DNA of 57,823 nucleotides, from positions 1 to 57,823 of the forward strand of contig NZ_JAIERS010000023.1 of the NCBI RefSeq assembly GCF_019746665.1. Direction: 5' to 3'. The notes under the pieces were generated by a model that was given only the letters and a program-made list of their open reading frames with translations, did not search any database and was not told where the DNA came from. Positions 7,840-17,630 of this stretch are shown piece by piece; the stretch's first letter is position 1; every line of letters begins with the position of its first letter. This DNA comes from Sphingomonas sp. GTDB taxonomy: Bacteria; Pseudomonadota; Alphaproteobacteria; Sphingomonadales; Sphingomonadaceae. The translations under genes were made by a program, and so were the position numbers.

Positions 7840-8949
7840 TCAGTTCGCCGGGTCCATCCCGCCGGCGAAATGCGCCAGGATGTCCGCGCGGATTTTGTTC
7901 CAATCGCCAATCCGCCAGCGCGACGGCACCTCGATGCCGATGATCGGGTCCTGCTCGGGCGAGATTCGGCGCAGCGGCAGCAATTGCTTGGTCATCACGC
8001 AGAAGAAGGGACAGACGGCGGGCGCGAGCGGGTTCTCCTCGGGCTCGTCGAGCACCACCGCCAGCCGCTCGCTCTGGAGCCGCACCATCGATCCGACCGG
8101 GAAAATGCCGATCATGCCCGTGAACGCGCGCAGCACCTCGGGATCGAAATGGTGCGGGCGATCGGCCATATATTCGATCGCCTCGGCCGGCGACCAGCAC
8201 GCCTTATAGGGCCGCGGCGACGTGACCGCGTCATACACGTCGCAGATCGCCGCCATCCGCGCCGCCAGCGAGACATTGTTGCCCGAGCGGCGATCGGGAT
8301 AGCCCGACCCGTCAAGCCGCTCATGGTGATGCAGGCATACGTCGAGCACCACCGCCGGCAGCGCCTGATCGGTGCTCGTCAGAATATCGTGCCCCAGCTG
8401 GCAATGCTGGTGCATCACGCTTTGCTCCTGCGCGGTCAGCGCGCCCGGCTTGTCGAGCAGGCTCGTCGGTAGCCGGGCCTTGCCGACATCGTGGAGCAGC
8501 CCGGCGAGACCGATATCGTGGTGCTGATCGGTCGGCAGCTTCAGCCGCCGCGCGAGCTCGATCATCAGCCCGCACACCGCGACCGAATGGAGATAGGTAT
8601 ATTCGTGCCGGTCCTTGATCCGCGTGACCCCGAGGATCGCGGCGGGGTGGCGCTCGACCGAGGCGGTGATCGCGGTGACGAGCGGCCACAGCGCCTCGAC
8701 ATTCAGGTTATGGCCGAAGCGCACATCGTCGAACGCTGAAACGATCTGGTTCTTCGCCGCCGAGACGATATCGCGCGCGCGCTTGCGCTCCTGGGCCAGG
8801 CTGGCGCGGCGGGCTTGCAGGTGAAGCTGCGGACGTGCCGGGGCGGGTGCCGCAGCCGGCACCACTTTGCGCCCGGTATCGCCCGGGCCGCGCCAATCGC
8901 CCATGAATAAGCCGCTGCCTGAATCGTCGAAGCGATTCCGTGCGTCCAT
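7840..8949 (-). CDS. HD-GYP domain protein, putative cyclic-di-GMP phosphodiesterase
   Basis: HD-GYP proteins hydrolyse cyclic-di-GMP. This 369-residue protein has no obvious membrane span. It begins with a variable, Pro/Ala-rich stretch (about 1-50) and then carries the HD domain: H121 in YLHSVAV, HD at 153-154 in GLLHDVGKARLP, HHE at 208-210 and DGSGYP at 213-218. That set matches HHExxDGxGYP, so the metal centre looks intact. DVYDAVTSPRPYK follows. The start at 8949 has AAAGGGGCAG upstream. A C-terminal region of about 70 residues after the domain has no family I recognise. Confidence 0.9.
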   Translation of the reverse strand: MDARNRFDDSGSGLFMGDWRGPGDTGRKVVPAAAPAPARPQLHLQARRASLAQERKRARDIVSAAKNQIVSAFDDVRFGHNLNVEALWPLVTAITASVERHPAAILGVTRIKDRHEYTYLHSVAVCGLMIELARRLKLPTDQHHDIGLAGLLHDVGKARLPTSLLDKPGALTAQEQSVMHQHCQLGHDILTSTDQALPAVVLDVCLHHHERLDGSGYPDRRSGNNVSLAARMAAICDVYDAVTSPRPYKACWSPAEAIEYMADRPHHFDPEVLRAFTGMIGIFPVGSMVRLQSERLAVVLDEPEENPLAPAVCPFFCVMTKQLLPLRRISPEQDPIIGIEVPSRWRIGDWNKIRADILAHFAGGMDPAN

Positions 8950-9320
8950 GCTCTGCCCCTTTACCCGTGCCGGCACGATAACCGCCTTGATCTTTCTCTT
9001 GCCCGGCAAACCCTTAACATTGGGTAGTAACCTTGGGGCCGGCCAACCGGATGGAGGCCCAAAACGGGGCGCGCTTATGCCCGAGGCAAGGCAGCGCGCG
9101 AACAACTTAATTGCACGCAAGCGTAAGGTTCTTACATCGCCAGCTCCGGGCCATCCGGGTGAGGATGGCGGCCGCGAGGCGGATTTTGGCCGCGATCGCC
9201 AGCCCCTTAGTCGGGCTTGGCGCCCTGATCCTGGTGATCGAGGTAGTTCGCCTCTAGCGAACGACGCCGCCTTTGGGCGTACCCCGTTCAGGGGCGAAAC
9301 CGCGCGCGGATACGGTAGAT
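8950..9320. other. Gene-free stretch of 371 bases upstream of the HD-GYP gene
   Basis: No coding region with family character is visible on either strand. It holds the 5' region of the HD-GYP gene and ends at the 3' end of the transporter gene. A small hairpin GTTCGC-CTCTA-GCGAAC lies near 9247-9263, and a GGGGTAC/CCCC-rich stretch near 9279-9297. No T-run follows the hairpin, so it is not a standard terminator. A small RNA cannot be excluded. Confidence 0.5.
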
Positions 9321-10625
9321 TTACGGATGCGGCGTCGCGACTGCGCCATTGGGGCGATTGATCGGCTCGGTACCGATCGGATACGCTTCACGAACACCTG
9401 CCGCCGCGAAGCACGTTACCGCCAGATGCGCGGTGACGTTCGAGGCGGTACGGAACATGTCCGACAAGGGATCAACCGCGATCAGTACCGGCAGCATGCC
9501 GAGCGGCGCGCCTAGCGCCACCGCGACTGGGCCGGATGCCGCATACATTGTCACCTGGCCCGGCACCCCCAGGATCGCGAGCGATGCCAGCATCGCGACC
9601 GGCACCGCCACCGCGATGTGCACCGCGTCAACCGGCGTACCGCTGAGCCATGCCAGCGCAAGCCCCACGGCGATACCGTTCGACGGGCCGGTGATCTTGA
9701 ACACCGATACCGCCAGCGGCAGCGCGACCGCGGCATCCCGCTCGGAAACCCCCAGCTGCCGCGCCGCCGCGAGCGTGGTCGGCAAGGTGGCGAGCGAGGA
9801 TTGCGTGCCCGCCGCGATCAGCTGTGGCGGCAACGCCGCGCGCACGAAGGCGACCAGGCCAACGCCCCCCAGCATCGCCGCGAACAATGTGCTCAGCGTG
9901 ATCAGCACCAGCGACAAGAGGAGCGAGATGGCAAGGAAATAACCGAGCGCGGCTACCGCCGCCCAACCCACGGTCGCGCCGAGATTGATGCCGAGCATCA
10001 GCGCCCCGATCGGCGCGAAGCGCAGCACCACGCCGACGATCAGGATCATCGCATCGGCGAGCGTGCGCAGCGGTGCCAGCAGCGCATCGGCGCGTGCCGG
10101 GACCATCGCTCCCAGCGCCGCGCCCAGTGCCGCGGCGAAGATCACCAGCGGGACGATCGCGCCAGCCGCCGCCGATGCCACGATATTGGTCGGGATCATG
10201 CCGCGAAGCCCGGCCAGCGCGCTCGCGGGCACGGCAGGCGCGGCCTCGCCCGATGCGTGGGCCAGCGCGGCAATCGCCCGGGCATCGATCGGACTGAGCG
10301 CGAGCAAGGGCGGCACGATCAACCCCGCACTTGCCCCGGCAAGCGCCAACAACACCACGATCGCCAGGCCAAGGCGCCAGCCGAGCGCCCCCGCCTCCGC
10401 CCCACGCGACCTGAGATCGGCGACGCCGGTCGTGACCAACGCGAAGACCAGCGGCAGGATCGTCATCCGCAACAAATCGAGCCAGATGCCGCCGATCAGA
10501 TTGGCGCCCTCGACCACCGCCGTCTGGCCTTGCAGCGCCAGCCCGGCGAGGAAGCCGACGATCAACGCGATCAGCACCCATTGCGGCCGCGACCGGGCCA
10601 TGCGCGCGGCGCCCTGGCTGTTCAT
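9321..10625 (-). CDS. Dicarboxylate/amino acid:cation symporter (DAACS family)
   Basis: The 434-residue product is a polytopic inner-membrane protein with about eight membrane spans and re-entrant loops. Family landmarks are GTQSSLATLPTTL (hairpin 1, residues about 265-280), a modified seventh span KITGPSNGIAVGLAL in place of the usual NMDGT, and DPLSDMFRTASNVTAHLAV in span 8, where D and R/T/N are substrate-binding positions. The altered NMDGT motif suggests different cation coupling or substrate. The start at 10625 was chosen for GGGAGGGCGG just upstream. The 3' end borders a gene-free stretch. Confidence 0.88.
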   Translation of the reverse strand: MNSQGAARMARSRPQWVLIALIVGFLAGLALQGQTAVVEGANLIGGIWLDLLRMTILPLVFALVTTGVADLRSRGAEAGALGWRLGLAIVVLLALAGASAGLIVPPLLALSPIDARAIAALAHASGEAAPAVPASALAGLRGMIPTNIVASAAAGAIVPLVIFAAALGAALGAMVPARADALLAPLRTLADAMILIVGVVLRFAPIGALMLGINLGATVGWAAVAALGYFLAISLLLSLVLITLSTLFAAMLGGVGLVAFVRAALPPQLIAAGTQSSLATLPTTLAAARQLGVSERDAAVALPLAVSVFKITGPSNGIAVGLALAWLSGTPVDAVHIAVAVPVAMLASLAILGVPGQVTMYAASGPVAVALGAPLGMLPVLIAVDPLSDMFRTASNVTAHLAVTCFAAAGVREAYPIGTEPINRPNGAVATPHP

Positions 10626-10700
10626 TCCGCCCTCCCAACGATGGCGTGGTGATACCCCACACCAGAAGTCGGTCAAGCCAAGGCGCGCCGATGAGCGCGT

Positions 10701-11816
10701 TCACCCGCCCAGCGCGGTTTTCACCTTGTGGAAGAAGCCGGTCGATTGCGGGCATTCCTGCCCGGTTTCGGTCGCGCGGAACGCTTCGAGCAGTTCGCGC
10801 TGCTTGGCGGAGAGGCGCGTCGGGGTCTCGACCTCGATCCGCACGACCAGATCGCCGCGCCCGCGCCCCTGCAGCACCGGCATCCCCGCGCCGCGCAGCC
10901 GCAGTTCGCGCCCCGATTGGGTGCCGGCGGCGACGCGCAATTCGTGCTTCTCGCCGTCCAGCCCCGGCAGCACGATCGTCCCACCCAAGGCGGCGGTGGT
11001 GAAACTGATCGGCGCACGGGCGAACAGCGTCGTGCCCTCGCGCTCGAAGATGCCGTGGCGCGCGACATGGAGAAAGATGTAAAGGTCGCCCGGCGGCGCG
11101 CCGCGCAAGCCCGCTTCGCCCTCGCCGCTCAGCCGCACCCGCGTGCCCTCGTCCACCCCGGGCGGGATGGTGACGGTCAGGGTCTTGGTCTTGTCGATCC
11201 GCCCCTCGCCCCGGCAGCTGGGGCAGGGATCGGCGATCACCTGCCCGGCACCGTGGCAGCTGGGGCAGGTTCGTTCGACGACGAAAAAGCCCTGCTGCGC
11301 GCGAACCTTGCCCATCCCGCCGCAAGTGCCGCACGCGCGCGCGCTGGTGCCGCTACGCGCGCCCGAGCCGTGGCAGACGCCGCAGCTGGCGGCGACATCG
11401 ATCGTGATTTCGGTCGCCTTGCCATGAAAGGCGTCTTCCAGGCTGATTTCCATGTCGTAGCGCAGATCGGCGCCGCGCTGGGGCGAGGCCCGGCCGCGCC
11501 CGCCGCCACCCATGAACTCACCGAAGATATTCTCGAAAATATCGCCGAACGCGCCGAAATCGGCGGCGCCCGGCCCGCCCTGCCCGTTCTTGAAGGCGGC
11601 GTGGCCGAAGCGATCATAAGCGGCCCGCTTCTGCGGATCCTTCAGGCAATCATAGGCTTCGTTGATCGCCTTGAAGCGTGCCTCGGCCTCGCGATCGCCC
11701 GGGTTGCGATCGGGATGCCAACGCATCGCGAGCTTGCGATAGGCGCTCTTCAGCGTCGCATCATCGGCGCCGCGCTCGCATTCGAGAAGCTCGTAATAAT
11801 CGACTTCGGTGGTCAT
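10701..11816 (-). CDS. dnaJ: Chaperone DnaJ (type I Hsp40)
   Basis: DnaJ delivers clients to DnaK and stimulates its ATPase. The 371-residue protein has a J domain with the essential HPD motif ([10 protein letters not shown]), a Gly/Phe-rich linker, four CxxCxGxG zinc repeats ([32 protein letters not shown]) and the C-terminal peptide-binding domains, so it is a complete type I protein. The start at 11816 ([11 protein letters not shown]) fits family alignments better than an ATG nine codons upstream. It follows dnaK by 108 bp on the same strand, probably as one heat-shock transcript. Confidence 0.97.
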   Translation of the reverse strand: MTTEVDYYELLECERGADDATLKSAYRKLAMRWHPDRNPGDREAEARFKAINEAYDCLKDPQKRAAYDRFGHAAFKNGQGGPGAADFGAFGDIFENIFGEFMGGGGRGRASPQRGADLRYDMEISLEDAFHGKATEITIDVAASCGVCHGSGARSGTSARACGTCGGMGKVRAQQGFFVVERTCPSCHGAGQVIADPCPSCRGEGRIDKTKTLTVTIPPGVDEGTRVRLSGEGEAGLRGAPPGDLYIFLHVARHGIFEREGTTLFARAPISFTTAALGGTIVLPGLDGEKHELRVAAGTQSGRELRLRGAGMPVLQGRGRGDLVVRIEVETPTRLSAKQRELLEAFRATETGQECPQSTGFFHKVKTALGG

Positions 11817-11924
11817 TTCATCGTCCCGTCCCACCGCGACCACAACAGGTGGCCCGGACCGCCGCCGTGACGTGCGGTGGTCCGGGCCTTGCTATCGTCG
11901 AAGGCGCGCTGGGCTTGCACCCAG

Positions 11925-13829
11925 TTAAGCCTTGCTATCGTCCACTTCCGAAAATTCGGCGTCGACCACGTCCTCGGCCTTCGCCTCTTCGGCGGGCGCC
12001 GCGCCGGGGCTCGCCTGCGCCTGCTGTTCCTTTTCGTAGATCGCCTGGCCAAGCTTCATCGCCGCCTGCTGCAGCGCGCCCGATTTGTCGCGCATCGCCT
12101 GCGGATCGCCGGACTCGATCGCCTTCTTGGTGTCGGCGACGGCGTTCTCGATCTCCGCCTTCAGGGCGCTGTCGACCTTGTCGCCATGCTCGACCAGCTG
12201 GCGCTCAATCTGGTGGACCAGGCTGTCGGCGGTGTTCTTCGCCTCCGCCGCCTCGCGGCGCTTTTTGTCTTCCTCGGCGAAGCGCTCGGCGTCCTTCACC
12301 ATCTGCTCGATGTCGCTGTCCGAAAGCCCGCCCGAGGCCTGGATGCGGATCTGCTGTTCCTTGCCGGTGCCCTTGTCCTTGGCGGAGACGTTGACGATGC
12401 CGTTTGCGTCGATGTCGAACGTCACCTCGATCTGCGGCACGCCGCGCGGCGCCGGCGGGATGCCGACCAGATCGAACTGGCCGAGCAGCTTGTTGTCGGC
12501 CGCCATCTCGCGCTCGCCCTGGAAGACGCGAATCGTGACCGCCTGCTGATTGTCATCAGCGGTCGAGTAGATTTGCGACTTCTTGGTCGGGATCGTCGTG
12601 TTGCGGTCGATCATGCGGGTGAACACGCCGCCCAGCGTCTCGATGCCGAGCGACAGCGGCGTCACGTCGAGCAGCAGCACGTCCTTCACGTCGCCCTGCA
12701 GCACGCCCGCCTGGATCGCCGCGCCCATCGCGACGACCTCATCGGGATTGACGCCCGAATGCGGTTCCTTGCCGAAAAAGTCCTTCACCACCTGGCGGAC
12801 CTTGGGCATCCGCGTCATGCCGCCGACGAGGACGACCTCGTCCACCTGGCTCGCCTTCACGCCCGCGTCGGCCAGCGCCTTGCGGCACGGCTCGAGCGTG
12901 CGCTGGATCAGATCATCGACCAGCCGCTCGAGATCGGCGCGGCTGACATTCTTCACCAGATGCTTCGGCCCGTTCTGGTCGGCGGTGATGAAGGGCAGGT
13001 TGACTTCGGTGGTCTGCGCCGAGCTGAGCTCGATCTTCGCCTTTTCGGCGGCTTCCTTCAGCCGCTGCAGCGCGAGCTTGTCCTTGGTGAGGTCGATCCC
13101 TTCGGCCTTCTTGAAGTCTTCCGCAAGGAAGTTCAGCAGCTTGTTGTCGAAATCCTCGCCACCCAGGAAGGTGTCGCCATTGGTGGCCTTCACCTCGAAC
13201 ACGCCGTCGCCGATTTCCAGGATCGAAATGTCGAACGTACCACCGCCCAAGTCATAGACGGCGATCGTCTTGCCGTCCTGCTTCTCCAGGCCATAAGCGA
13301 GCGCCGCCGCGGTCGGCTCGTTGATGATGCGCAGCACTTCCAGGCCCGCGATCTGGCCGGCGTCCTTGGTCGCCTGGCGCTGCGCGTCGTTGAAGTAAGC
13401 GGGCACCGTGATCACCGCCTGGGTGACCGGCTCGCCGAGATAATTCTCGGCGGTTTCCTTCATCTTCTGCAGCGTGAAGGCCGAAATCTGCGAGGGGCTG
13501 TAATCCTTGCCGCCCGCCTCGACCCAGGCGTCGCCATTGCTGCCACGCACGATCTTGTACGGCACCAGTTCGGTGTCGCGCTTGGTGACGGGATCGTCAT
13601 AGCGGCGGCCGATCAGCCGCTTCACCGCGAATACCGTATTGTCGGGATTGGTCACCGCCTGGCGCTTGGCCGGCTGGCCGATCAACCGCTCGCCATCCTT
13701 GGCGAAAGCGACGATCGACGGGGTGGTACGCGCACCCTCGACATTCTCGATCACCTTGGGCTTGCCGCCTTCCATCACGGCGACGCACGAATTGGTGGTG
13801 CCCAAGTCGATACCGATTACTTTACCCAT
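11925..13829 (-). CDS. dnaK: Chaperone DnaK (Hsp70)
   Basis: This ATP-dependent cytosolic chaperone works with DnaJ and GrpE. The 634-residue protein is full length, opening with [20 protein letters not shown] and carrying the phosphate loop [20 protein letters not shown] and the linker region [19 protein letters not shown]. The C-terminal lid ends in an acidic tail ([13 protein letters not shown]), as usual for DnaK. The likely promoter is at 13932-13959, where a 20-bp sequence is tandemly duplicated. No CIRCE element is visible, which suggests sigma-32 rather than HrcA control, as is common for dnaK in alphaproteobacteria. Confidence 0.98.
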   Translation of the reverse strand: MGKVIGIDLGTTNSCVAVMEGGKPKVIENVEGARTTPSIVAFAKDGERLIGQPAKRQAVTNPDNTVFAVKRLIGRRYDDPVTKRDTELVPYKIVRGSNGDAWVEAGGKDYSPSQISAFTLQKMKETAENYLGEPVTQAVITVPAYFNDAQRQATKDAGQIAGLEVLRIINEPTAAALAYGLEKQDGKTIAVYDLGGGTFDISILEIGDGVFEVKATNGDTFLGGEDFDNKLLNFLAEDFKKAEGIDLTKDKLALQRLKEAAEKAKIELSSAQTTEVNLPFITADQNGPKHLVKNVSRADLERLVDDLIQRTLEPCRKALADAGVKASQVDEVVLVGGMTRMPKVRQVVKDFFGKEPHSGVNPDEVVAMGAAIQAGVLQGDVKDVLLLDVTPLSLGIETLGGVFTRMIDRNTTIPTKKSQIYSTADDNQQAVTIRVFQGEREMAADNKLLGQFDLVGIPPAPRGVPQIEVTFDIDANGIVNVSAKDKGTGKEQQIRIQASGGLSDSDIEQMVKDAERFAEEDKKRREAAEAKNTADSLVHQIERQLVEHGDKVDSALKAEIENAVADTKKAIESGDPQAMRDKSGALQQAAMKLGQAIYEKEQQAQASPGAAPAEEAKAEDVVDAEFSEVDDSKA

Positions 13830-13907
13830 GGTCCTCTATCGGCCCCCATCCACAAAAAACACTAGCCTGATGCGCCCCGCGCCCCCAAGCGCGGCACAGC
13901 AACGTCT

Positions 13908-13947
13908 CGGGATATAGGCGGGCTTTTCGGGATATAGGCGGGCTTTT
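13908..13947. repeat. Perfect tandem duplication, 2 x 20 bp, upstream of dnaK
   Basis: The unit CGGGATATAGGCGGGCTTTT occurs twice with no gap (13908-13927 and 13928-13947). On the dnaK strand each copy carries CCTATAT, a candidate -10 element. The duplication is exact and not seen elsewhere in the window. Confidence 0.95.
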
Positions 13948-13959
13948 GCTTGCCGCAAG
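13932..13959 (-). promoter_or_regulatory. Candidate heat-shock (sigma-32-like) promoter of dnaK
   Basis: On the minus strand, CTTGCG (13959-13954) is followed after 16 bases by CTATAT (13937-13932). Alphaproteobacterial RpoH promoters are known to resemble CTTGAA with a CYTATnT-like -10. The match is partial at -35. A second CTATAT lies 20 bp downstream because of the tandem duplication, without its own -35. The leader to the dnaK ATG is about 95 bases. Confidence 0.4.
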
Positions 13960-14010
13960 ATTGCTTGGTTTCTACAAAATGGCGGTTGGTTCCAGATGGA
14001 GAATAGCTCG

Positions 14011-14469
14011 ATGATCCGCGCCCTCGCCCGCCCCGCGCTGCTTGGCGCCGCGCTGCTCGCCACCGGGCTCGCCGGTTGCGGCGAAGCGCCGGTGCTGCGG
14101 GTGGACCATGCCTATGTCCGGCTGAGCGCGGTGAAGGGCAACCCGAGCGCCGCCTATTTCACCGTCCATGGCGGCCCCGCGGCGACCAAGCTGCTGAGCG
14201 TCACCTCGCCCTTCGTCATCAAGAGCGAGCTGCACGCCTCGATGCAGCATAACGGCGCGGCGATGATGATGCCGGAGCGCGCGATCGACGTGCCCGCCAA
14301 GGCCGAGCTGACCTTCGCGCCAGGCGGTCGCCACGCGATGCTCTATGACGTGAACGAAGGCGTGAAGCCCGGCGGCCGCATCCCGCTGGTGTTCACCTTC
14401 GCCGACAATAGCCGGATCGAGGTGACCGCGCCGGTGATCGCCGCGGGCGACGCCGCGCCCAAGGAATAA
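14011..14469 (+). CDS. Copper chaperone PCu(A)C-family lipoprotein
   Basis: PCu(A)C proteins bind Cu(I) in the periplasm and help assemble the CuA site of cytochrome oxidase. The 152-residue product has a lipoprotein signal with lipobox LAGC. It also has the copper motif: His and Met in ELHASM, further Mets in GAAMMMPE, and HAM about 20 residues later, fitting H-M-x10-M-x21-H-x-M. The start at 14011 is preferred because GGAGAA sits 7 bases ahead; an in-frame ATG at 13996 would leave no ribosome binding site. No copper oxidase genes are adjacent. Confidence 0.88.
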   Translation: MIRALARPALLGAALLATGLAGCGEAPVLRVDHAYVRLSAVKGNPSAAYFTVHGGPAATKLLSVTSPFVIKSELHASMQHNGAAMMMPERAIDVPAKAELTFAPGGRHAMLYDVNEGVKPGGRIPLVFTFADNSRIEVTAPVIAAGDAAPKE

Positions 14470-14543
14470 CGCCGCCCAAAACCGCTTGCGCGATCCCCGC
14501 CCCCGCGCGACAAATCGCGCCGATTTGGGGGAGGATGATCACG

Positions 14544-16559
14544 ATGCTTCGCACCGCTTTCGCGTTGCTGCTCGCAGGCTGCGCGTTGCCGCTCGCCGCG
14601 CAGGAGGCGCCGACGCGCCTCTTCACCGGCGGCGATCTGTTCAACCTTGAACAGGCGGCCGATCCGCAGATCAGCCCCGATGGCCGCGCCATCGCCTATG
14701 TCCGCCGCACCGGCGACATCATGGCCGATCGGATGGCGAGCGCGATCTGGCTGATCGACACCACGACCGGCGCGCAATCGCCCCTCGCCGCCACCGGCGC
14801 GAGTCCGCGCTGGTCGCCCGATGGCACCCGCCTCGCTTATGTCGCGGCCGAGCCGGGCCAGGCGCCGCAGCTCTATGTCCGCTGGCTGGCGAGCGGCGCG
14901 ACCGCCCGCGTCACCGGCCTGCCCGACAGCCCCGATGCGATCACCTGGTCCCCCGATGGCCGCCAGATCGCCTATACGATGCGCGTGCCCGCCGAGGGAC
15001 AGCGCCTGGGCAAGGCGCCGGCCAGGCCCGAAGGCGCCAAATGGGCCGAACCGCTCGAAATCATCGACCGCGTCACCTACCGCGCCGATGGTGGCGGCTA
15101 TGTGCGGCCGGGGTTCGACCATCTGTTCGTCGTCTCCGCCGATGGCGGCGCCCCGCGCCAGCTGACCTTCGGCAACTTCCAGGATGGCGGCCCGCTCAGC
15201 TGGACCAAGGACGGGCGCCACATCGTCTTCTCGGCCAATCGCCGTGCGGATTGGGAACGCGAGCCCAATGACAGCGAGCTGTTCAGCGTCGAGGTCGCGA
15301 CCGGAACGCTGCGCCAGCTGACCAAGCGCTACGGCCCCGATCAATCGCCGGCGGTCTCGCCCGACGGCACCAAGATCGCCTATCTCGGCAATGACGACAG
15401 CTATCGCAGCAACGAGCCGGCGCAGCTTTACCTGATGGACGCCGATGGCGCCAACCCGCGATCGCTCACCGCCAAGCTCGATCGCGACATCGACGTCGCG
15501 GTGTGGGCGAGCGATGGGCGCGGCATCTATGTCAGCTATGATGACCATGCCGAAAAGAAGGTCGCGCGCGTCGGGCTTGACGGGCAGATCACCCCGGTGG
15601 TCGGCGGGCTCGCGGGCGGGTCGCTCGATCGGCCCTATACCGGCGGCAGCTTCAGCGTCTCGGCCAAGGGGCAGGTCGCCTATACCGGCGGCGATTGGCG
15701 CAAGCCGGCGGACGTTTATCTGAACGGCAAGCCGCTCACCCGGCTCAACGAAACCTGGCTGCAGGGCAAGACGCTGGGCGAATTGAAGCCCGTCGCGGTC
15801 ACCGCCAAGGACGGGCGCAAGATCGACGCCTGGATCGTGCTACCGCCCAATTACCAGCCGGGCACGCGCGTGCCGACGATCCTGGAAATCCATGGCGGCC
15901 CGCATTCGGCCTATGCCCCGGTCTTTTCGACCGATTATCAGCTCTACGCGGCGAGCGGCTATGCGGTGGTCTATGCCAATCCGCGCGGATCGACCTCTTA
16001 CGGCGCCGCCTTCGCCAATCTGATCGACAAGAATTATCCGAGCGAGGATTATGATGATCTGATGGCCGCGGTCGATGCCGTGATCGCGCAGGGCTATGCC
16101 GATCCCGACAATCTGTTCGTCACCGGCGGCTCGGGCGGCGGGGTGTTGACCAGCTGGATCGTCGGCAAGACCGATCGCTTCAAGGCGGCGGCCGCGCAGA
16201 AGCCGGTGATCAACTGGATCAGCGAGGCGCTGACGATGGACAATACCGGCTTCACCTCGCGCTATTGGTTCAAGAAACAGCCCTGGGAAGACCCGATGAG
16301 CTATTGGGCGCACTCGCCCCTGAGCCTGGTCGGCAACGTCAAGACGCCGACGCTCGTCGTCGTCGGCGCCGAGGATTATCGCACGCCGGTGAGCGAGAGC
16401 GAGCAATATTACGCCGCGCTCCAGATCCGCGGGGTGCCGACCGCGCTCGTCAAGGTGCCCGGGGCGAGCCATGGCGGCTTCACCGCGCGGCCAAGCCAAT
16501 CAGCGGCGAAAGCGAGCGCCATCCTCGCCTGGTTCGACAAATATCGCTCCAAAAGGTGA
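14544..16559 (+). CDS. Exported S9-family serine peptidase (prolyl oligopeptidase / acylaminoacyl peptidase type)
   Basis: The 671-residue product has an N-terminal signal peptide (LLLAGCALPLAAQ; the LAGC could also be a lipobox), then a WD40-like beta-propeller with repeated SPDG motifs over about residues 40-390, then the alpha/beta-hydrolase domain. The catalytic triad is S530 in GGSGGGVL, D611 in GAEDYRTP and H643 in GASHGG. The start at 14544 is chosen because GGAGG lies 9 bases upstream; an ATG at 14535 is directly abutted by that site. It likely trims peptides in the periplasm. The substrate is unknown. Confidence 0.9.
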   Translation: MLRTAFALLLAGCALPLAAQEAPTRLFTGGDLFNLEQAADPQISPDGRAIAYVRRTGDIMADRMASAIWLIDTTTGAQSPLAATGASPRWSPDGTRLAYVAAEPGQAPQLYVRWLASGATARVTGLPDSPDAITWSPDGRQIAYTMRVPAEGQRLGKAPARPEGAKWAEPLEIIDRVTYRADGGGYVRPGFDHLFVVSADGGAPRQLTFGNFQDGGPLSWTKDGRHIVFSANRRADWEREPNDSELFSVEVATGTLRQLTKRYGPDQSPAVSPDGTKIAYLGNDDSYRSNEPAQLYLMDADGANPRSLTAKLDRDIDVAVWASDGRGIYVSYDDHAEKKVARVGLDGQITPVVGGLAGGSLDRPYTGGSFSVSAKGQVAYTGGDWRKPADVYLNGKPLTRLNETWLQGKTLGELKPVAVTAKDGRKIDAWIVLPPNYQPGTRVPTILEIHGGPHSAYAPVFSTDYQLYAASGYAVVYANPRGSTSYGAAFANLIDKNYPSEDYDDLMAAVDAVIAQGYADPDNLFVTGGSGGGVLTSWIVGKTDRFKAAAAQKPVINWISEALTMDNTGFTSRYWFKKQPWEDPMSYWAHSPLSLVGNVKTPTLVVVGAEDYRTPVSESEQYYAALQIRGVPTALVKVPGASHGGFTARPSQSAAKASAILAWFDKYRSKR

Positions 16560-16629
16560 GGCTGGCCGCGACACGCGCGTGACGGAGCCGAGGCAACGGG
16601 CTAATCTTGAGGCGGAGGGAGGCCCAACC

Positions 16630-17163
16630 ATGCCGCAGATCATTGATCGTTTCCGCTCGTCGACCGCCGGCTGGCTGCGCGGCTCGCTCGCGGGCTGGGG
16701 CACGGTGCTGCTGATCGTGATCGGCCTGCTCGGCAGCTTCTGGGCGCTCGCGCAGCGCCCGGTGGGGGCCTGGGCGTGGCTGTTCCCGCTGGGTCTGGTG
16801 GCGGGCGCCGTCATCCTTGCCGCCAAGTGGATCGGGAACCTCGCGACCACCTATGAACTCACCGACGACCGGCTGATCCTGCATCGCGGGGTGCTGATGA
16901 AGTCGATCGACGAGATCGAGCTGTACCGGATCAAGGACATCCGCATCGATTTCAGCATCATCAACCAGCTCGCCGATCTCGGCACGATCAGCATCACCTC
17001 GTCGGACGAGACGACGCGCGCCGCGCCCCTCGTGCTGCGCGACATCACCCAGGCGCGGGCGCGGCGCGAGCGGCTGCGCGAACTGATCGAGGCCGCCCGG
17101 CGCCGGCGCGGCGTGCGCGAGTTCGACATGGTGCGCGAAGAGCTGGGCGAACCGGGCGGATGA
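16630..17163 (+). CDS. Membrane protein with bacterial PH-like domain
   Basis: The 177-residue product has two membrane spans near residues 24-42 and 48-66. A bacterial pleckstrin-homology-like domain (the bPH_2/DUF304 kind) follows: TTYELTDDRLILHRGVLMKSIDEIELYRIKDI is the classic start of that fold and ISITSSDETTR follows. The tail is Arg-rich. The start at 16630 has GGAGGG upstream. The stop overlaps the start of the next gene by 4 bases, so three genes (16630-18811) form one coupled unit. No activity is known for the family here; related proteins are membrane-associated. Confidence 0.8.
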   Translation: MPQIIDRFRSSTAGWLRGSLAGWGTVLLIVIGLLGSFWALAQRPVGAWAWLFPLGLVAGAVILAAKWIGNLATTYELTDDRLILHRGVLMKSIDEIELYRIKDIRIDFSIINQLADLGTISITSSDETTRAAPLVLRDITQARARRERLRELIEAARRRRGVREFDMVREELGEPGG

Positions 17164-17630
17164 CGGCGACCGACGCGACCCCGACGCGCGAAAGCCGCCC
17201 CCTCACCCCCGGCGAGGTCGGCCTGGCGCGCGGCGTCTTCGGCGCGGCGATCGATTATGCGCGGGTACGGCTGGTGCCGCGCAAATGGGCGTTCTTCCAG
17301 CCGCGCGACACGGTGATGGCGCCCTGGGGCCATATCCATTTCCACCCGCGAAGTCCGTGGTGGTGCGCCGATTTCGCGGCATCGACCCTGGCCGCCAAGG
17401 CACTGTTCCTGCACGAGATGGTGCATGTGTGGCAGCACCAGGCGGGGCACTGGCTACCGATCGAACGCCATCCCTTTTGCCGTTACGGCTATACGCTCGA
17501 ACCCGGCAAGCCGTTCGCGCGCTATGGCATCGAGCAGCAGGCGGAGATCGTTCGTCACGCCTTTCTGGCGCGCGAACAGGGAAGCGACGCTGGTCCTCTC
17601 GCCGCGATCCTGCCCTTTTCGCCGGCATGA
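17160..17630 (+). CDS. Putative zinc metallopeptidase-like protein with HExxH (Vgr-related type)
   Basis: The 156-residue product has no signal peptide. It carries HEMVHVWQHQ at residues 85-94, an HExxH motif with the following Gln typical of DUF4157-like proteins. A possible third ligand is E129 in EQQAEI. This arrangement fits a gluzincin-type zinc site. Sphingomonad homologues are, as I recall, often labelled Vgr-related proteins, but no secretion-system genes are near. It overlaps its upstream PH-domain neighbour (4 bp) and its downstream membrane-protein neighbour (ATGA). Enzymatic activity is not established. Confidence 0.7.
   Translation: MTATDATPTRESRPLTPGEVGLARGVFGAAIDYARVRLVPRKWAFFQPRDTVMAPWGHIHFHPRSPWWCADFAASTLAAKALFLHEMVHVWQHQAGHWLPIERHPFCRYGYTLEPGKPFARYGIEQQAEIVRHAFLAREQGSDAGPLAAILPFSPA

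Noticed and set aside
8867..9361. Plus-strand frame across the gap between the HD-GYP and transporter genes
   Set aside because: It overlaps the ends of both real genes on the opposite strand, lacks a ribosome binding site and has no recognisable domain.
11877..13865. A long open frame on the plus strand opposite dnaK
   Set aside because: It is the antisense of a full DnaK, with composition typical of reading GC-rich codons backwards. There is no ribosome binding site or family signal. The same applies to the long plus-strand frame at 4486-5847 opposite the acyl-CoA dehydrogenase.
13830..13996. CIRCE operator for HrcA upstream of dnaK
   Set aside because: No TTAGCACTC-N9-GAGTGCTAA pattern is present here or upstream of hrcA. 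The dnaK leader carries a sigma-32-like candidate instead.
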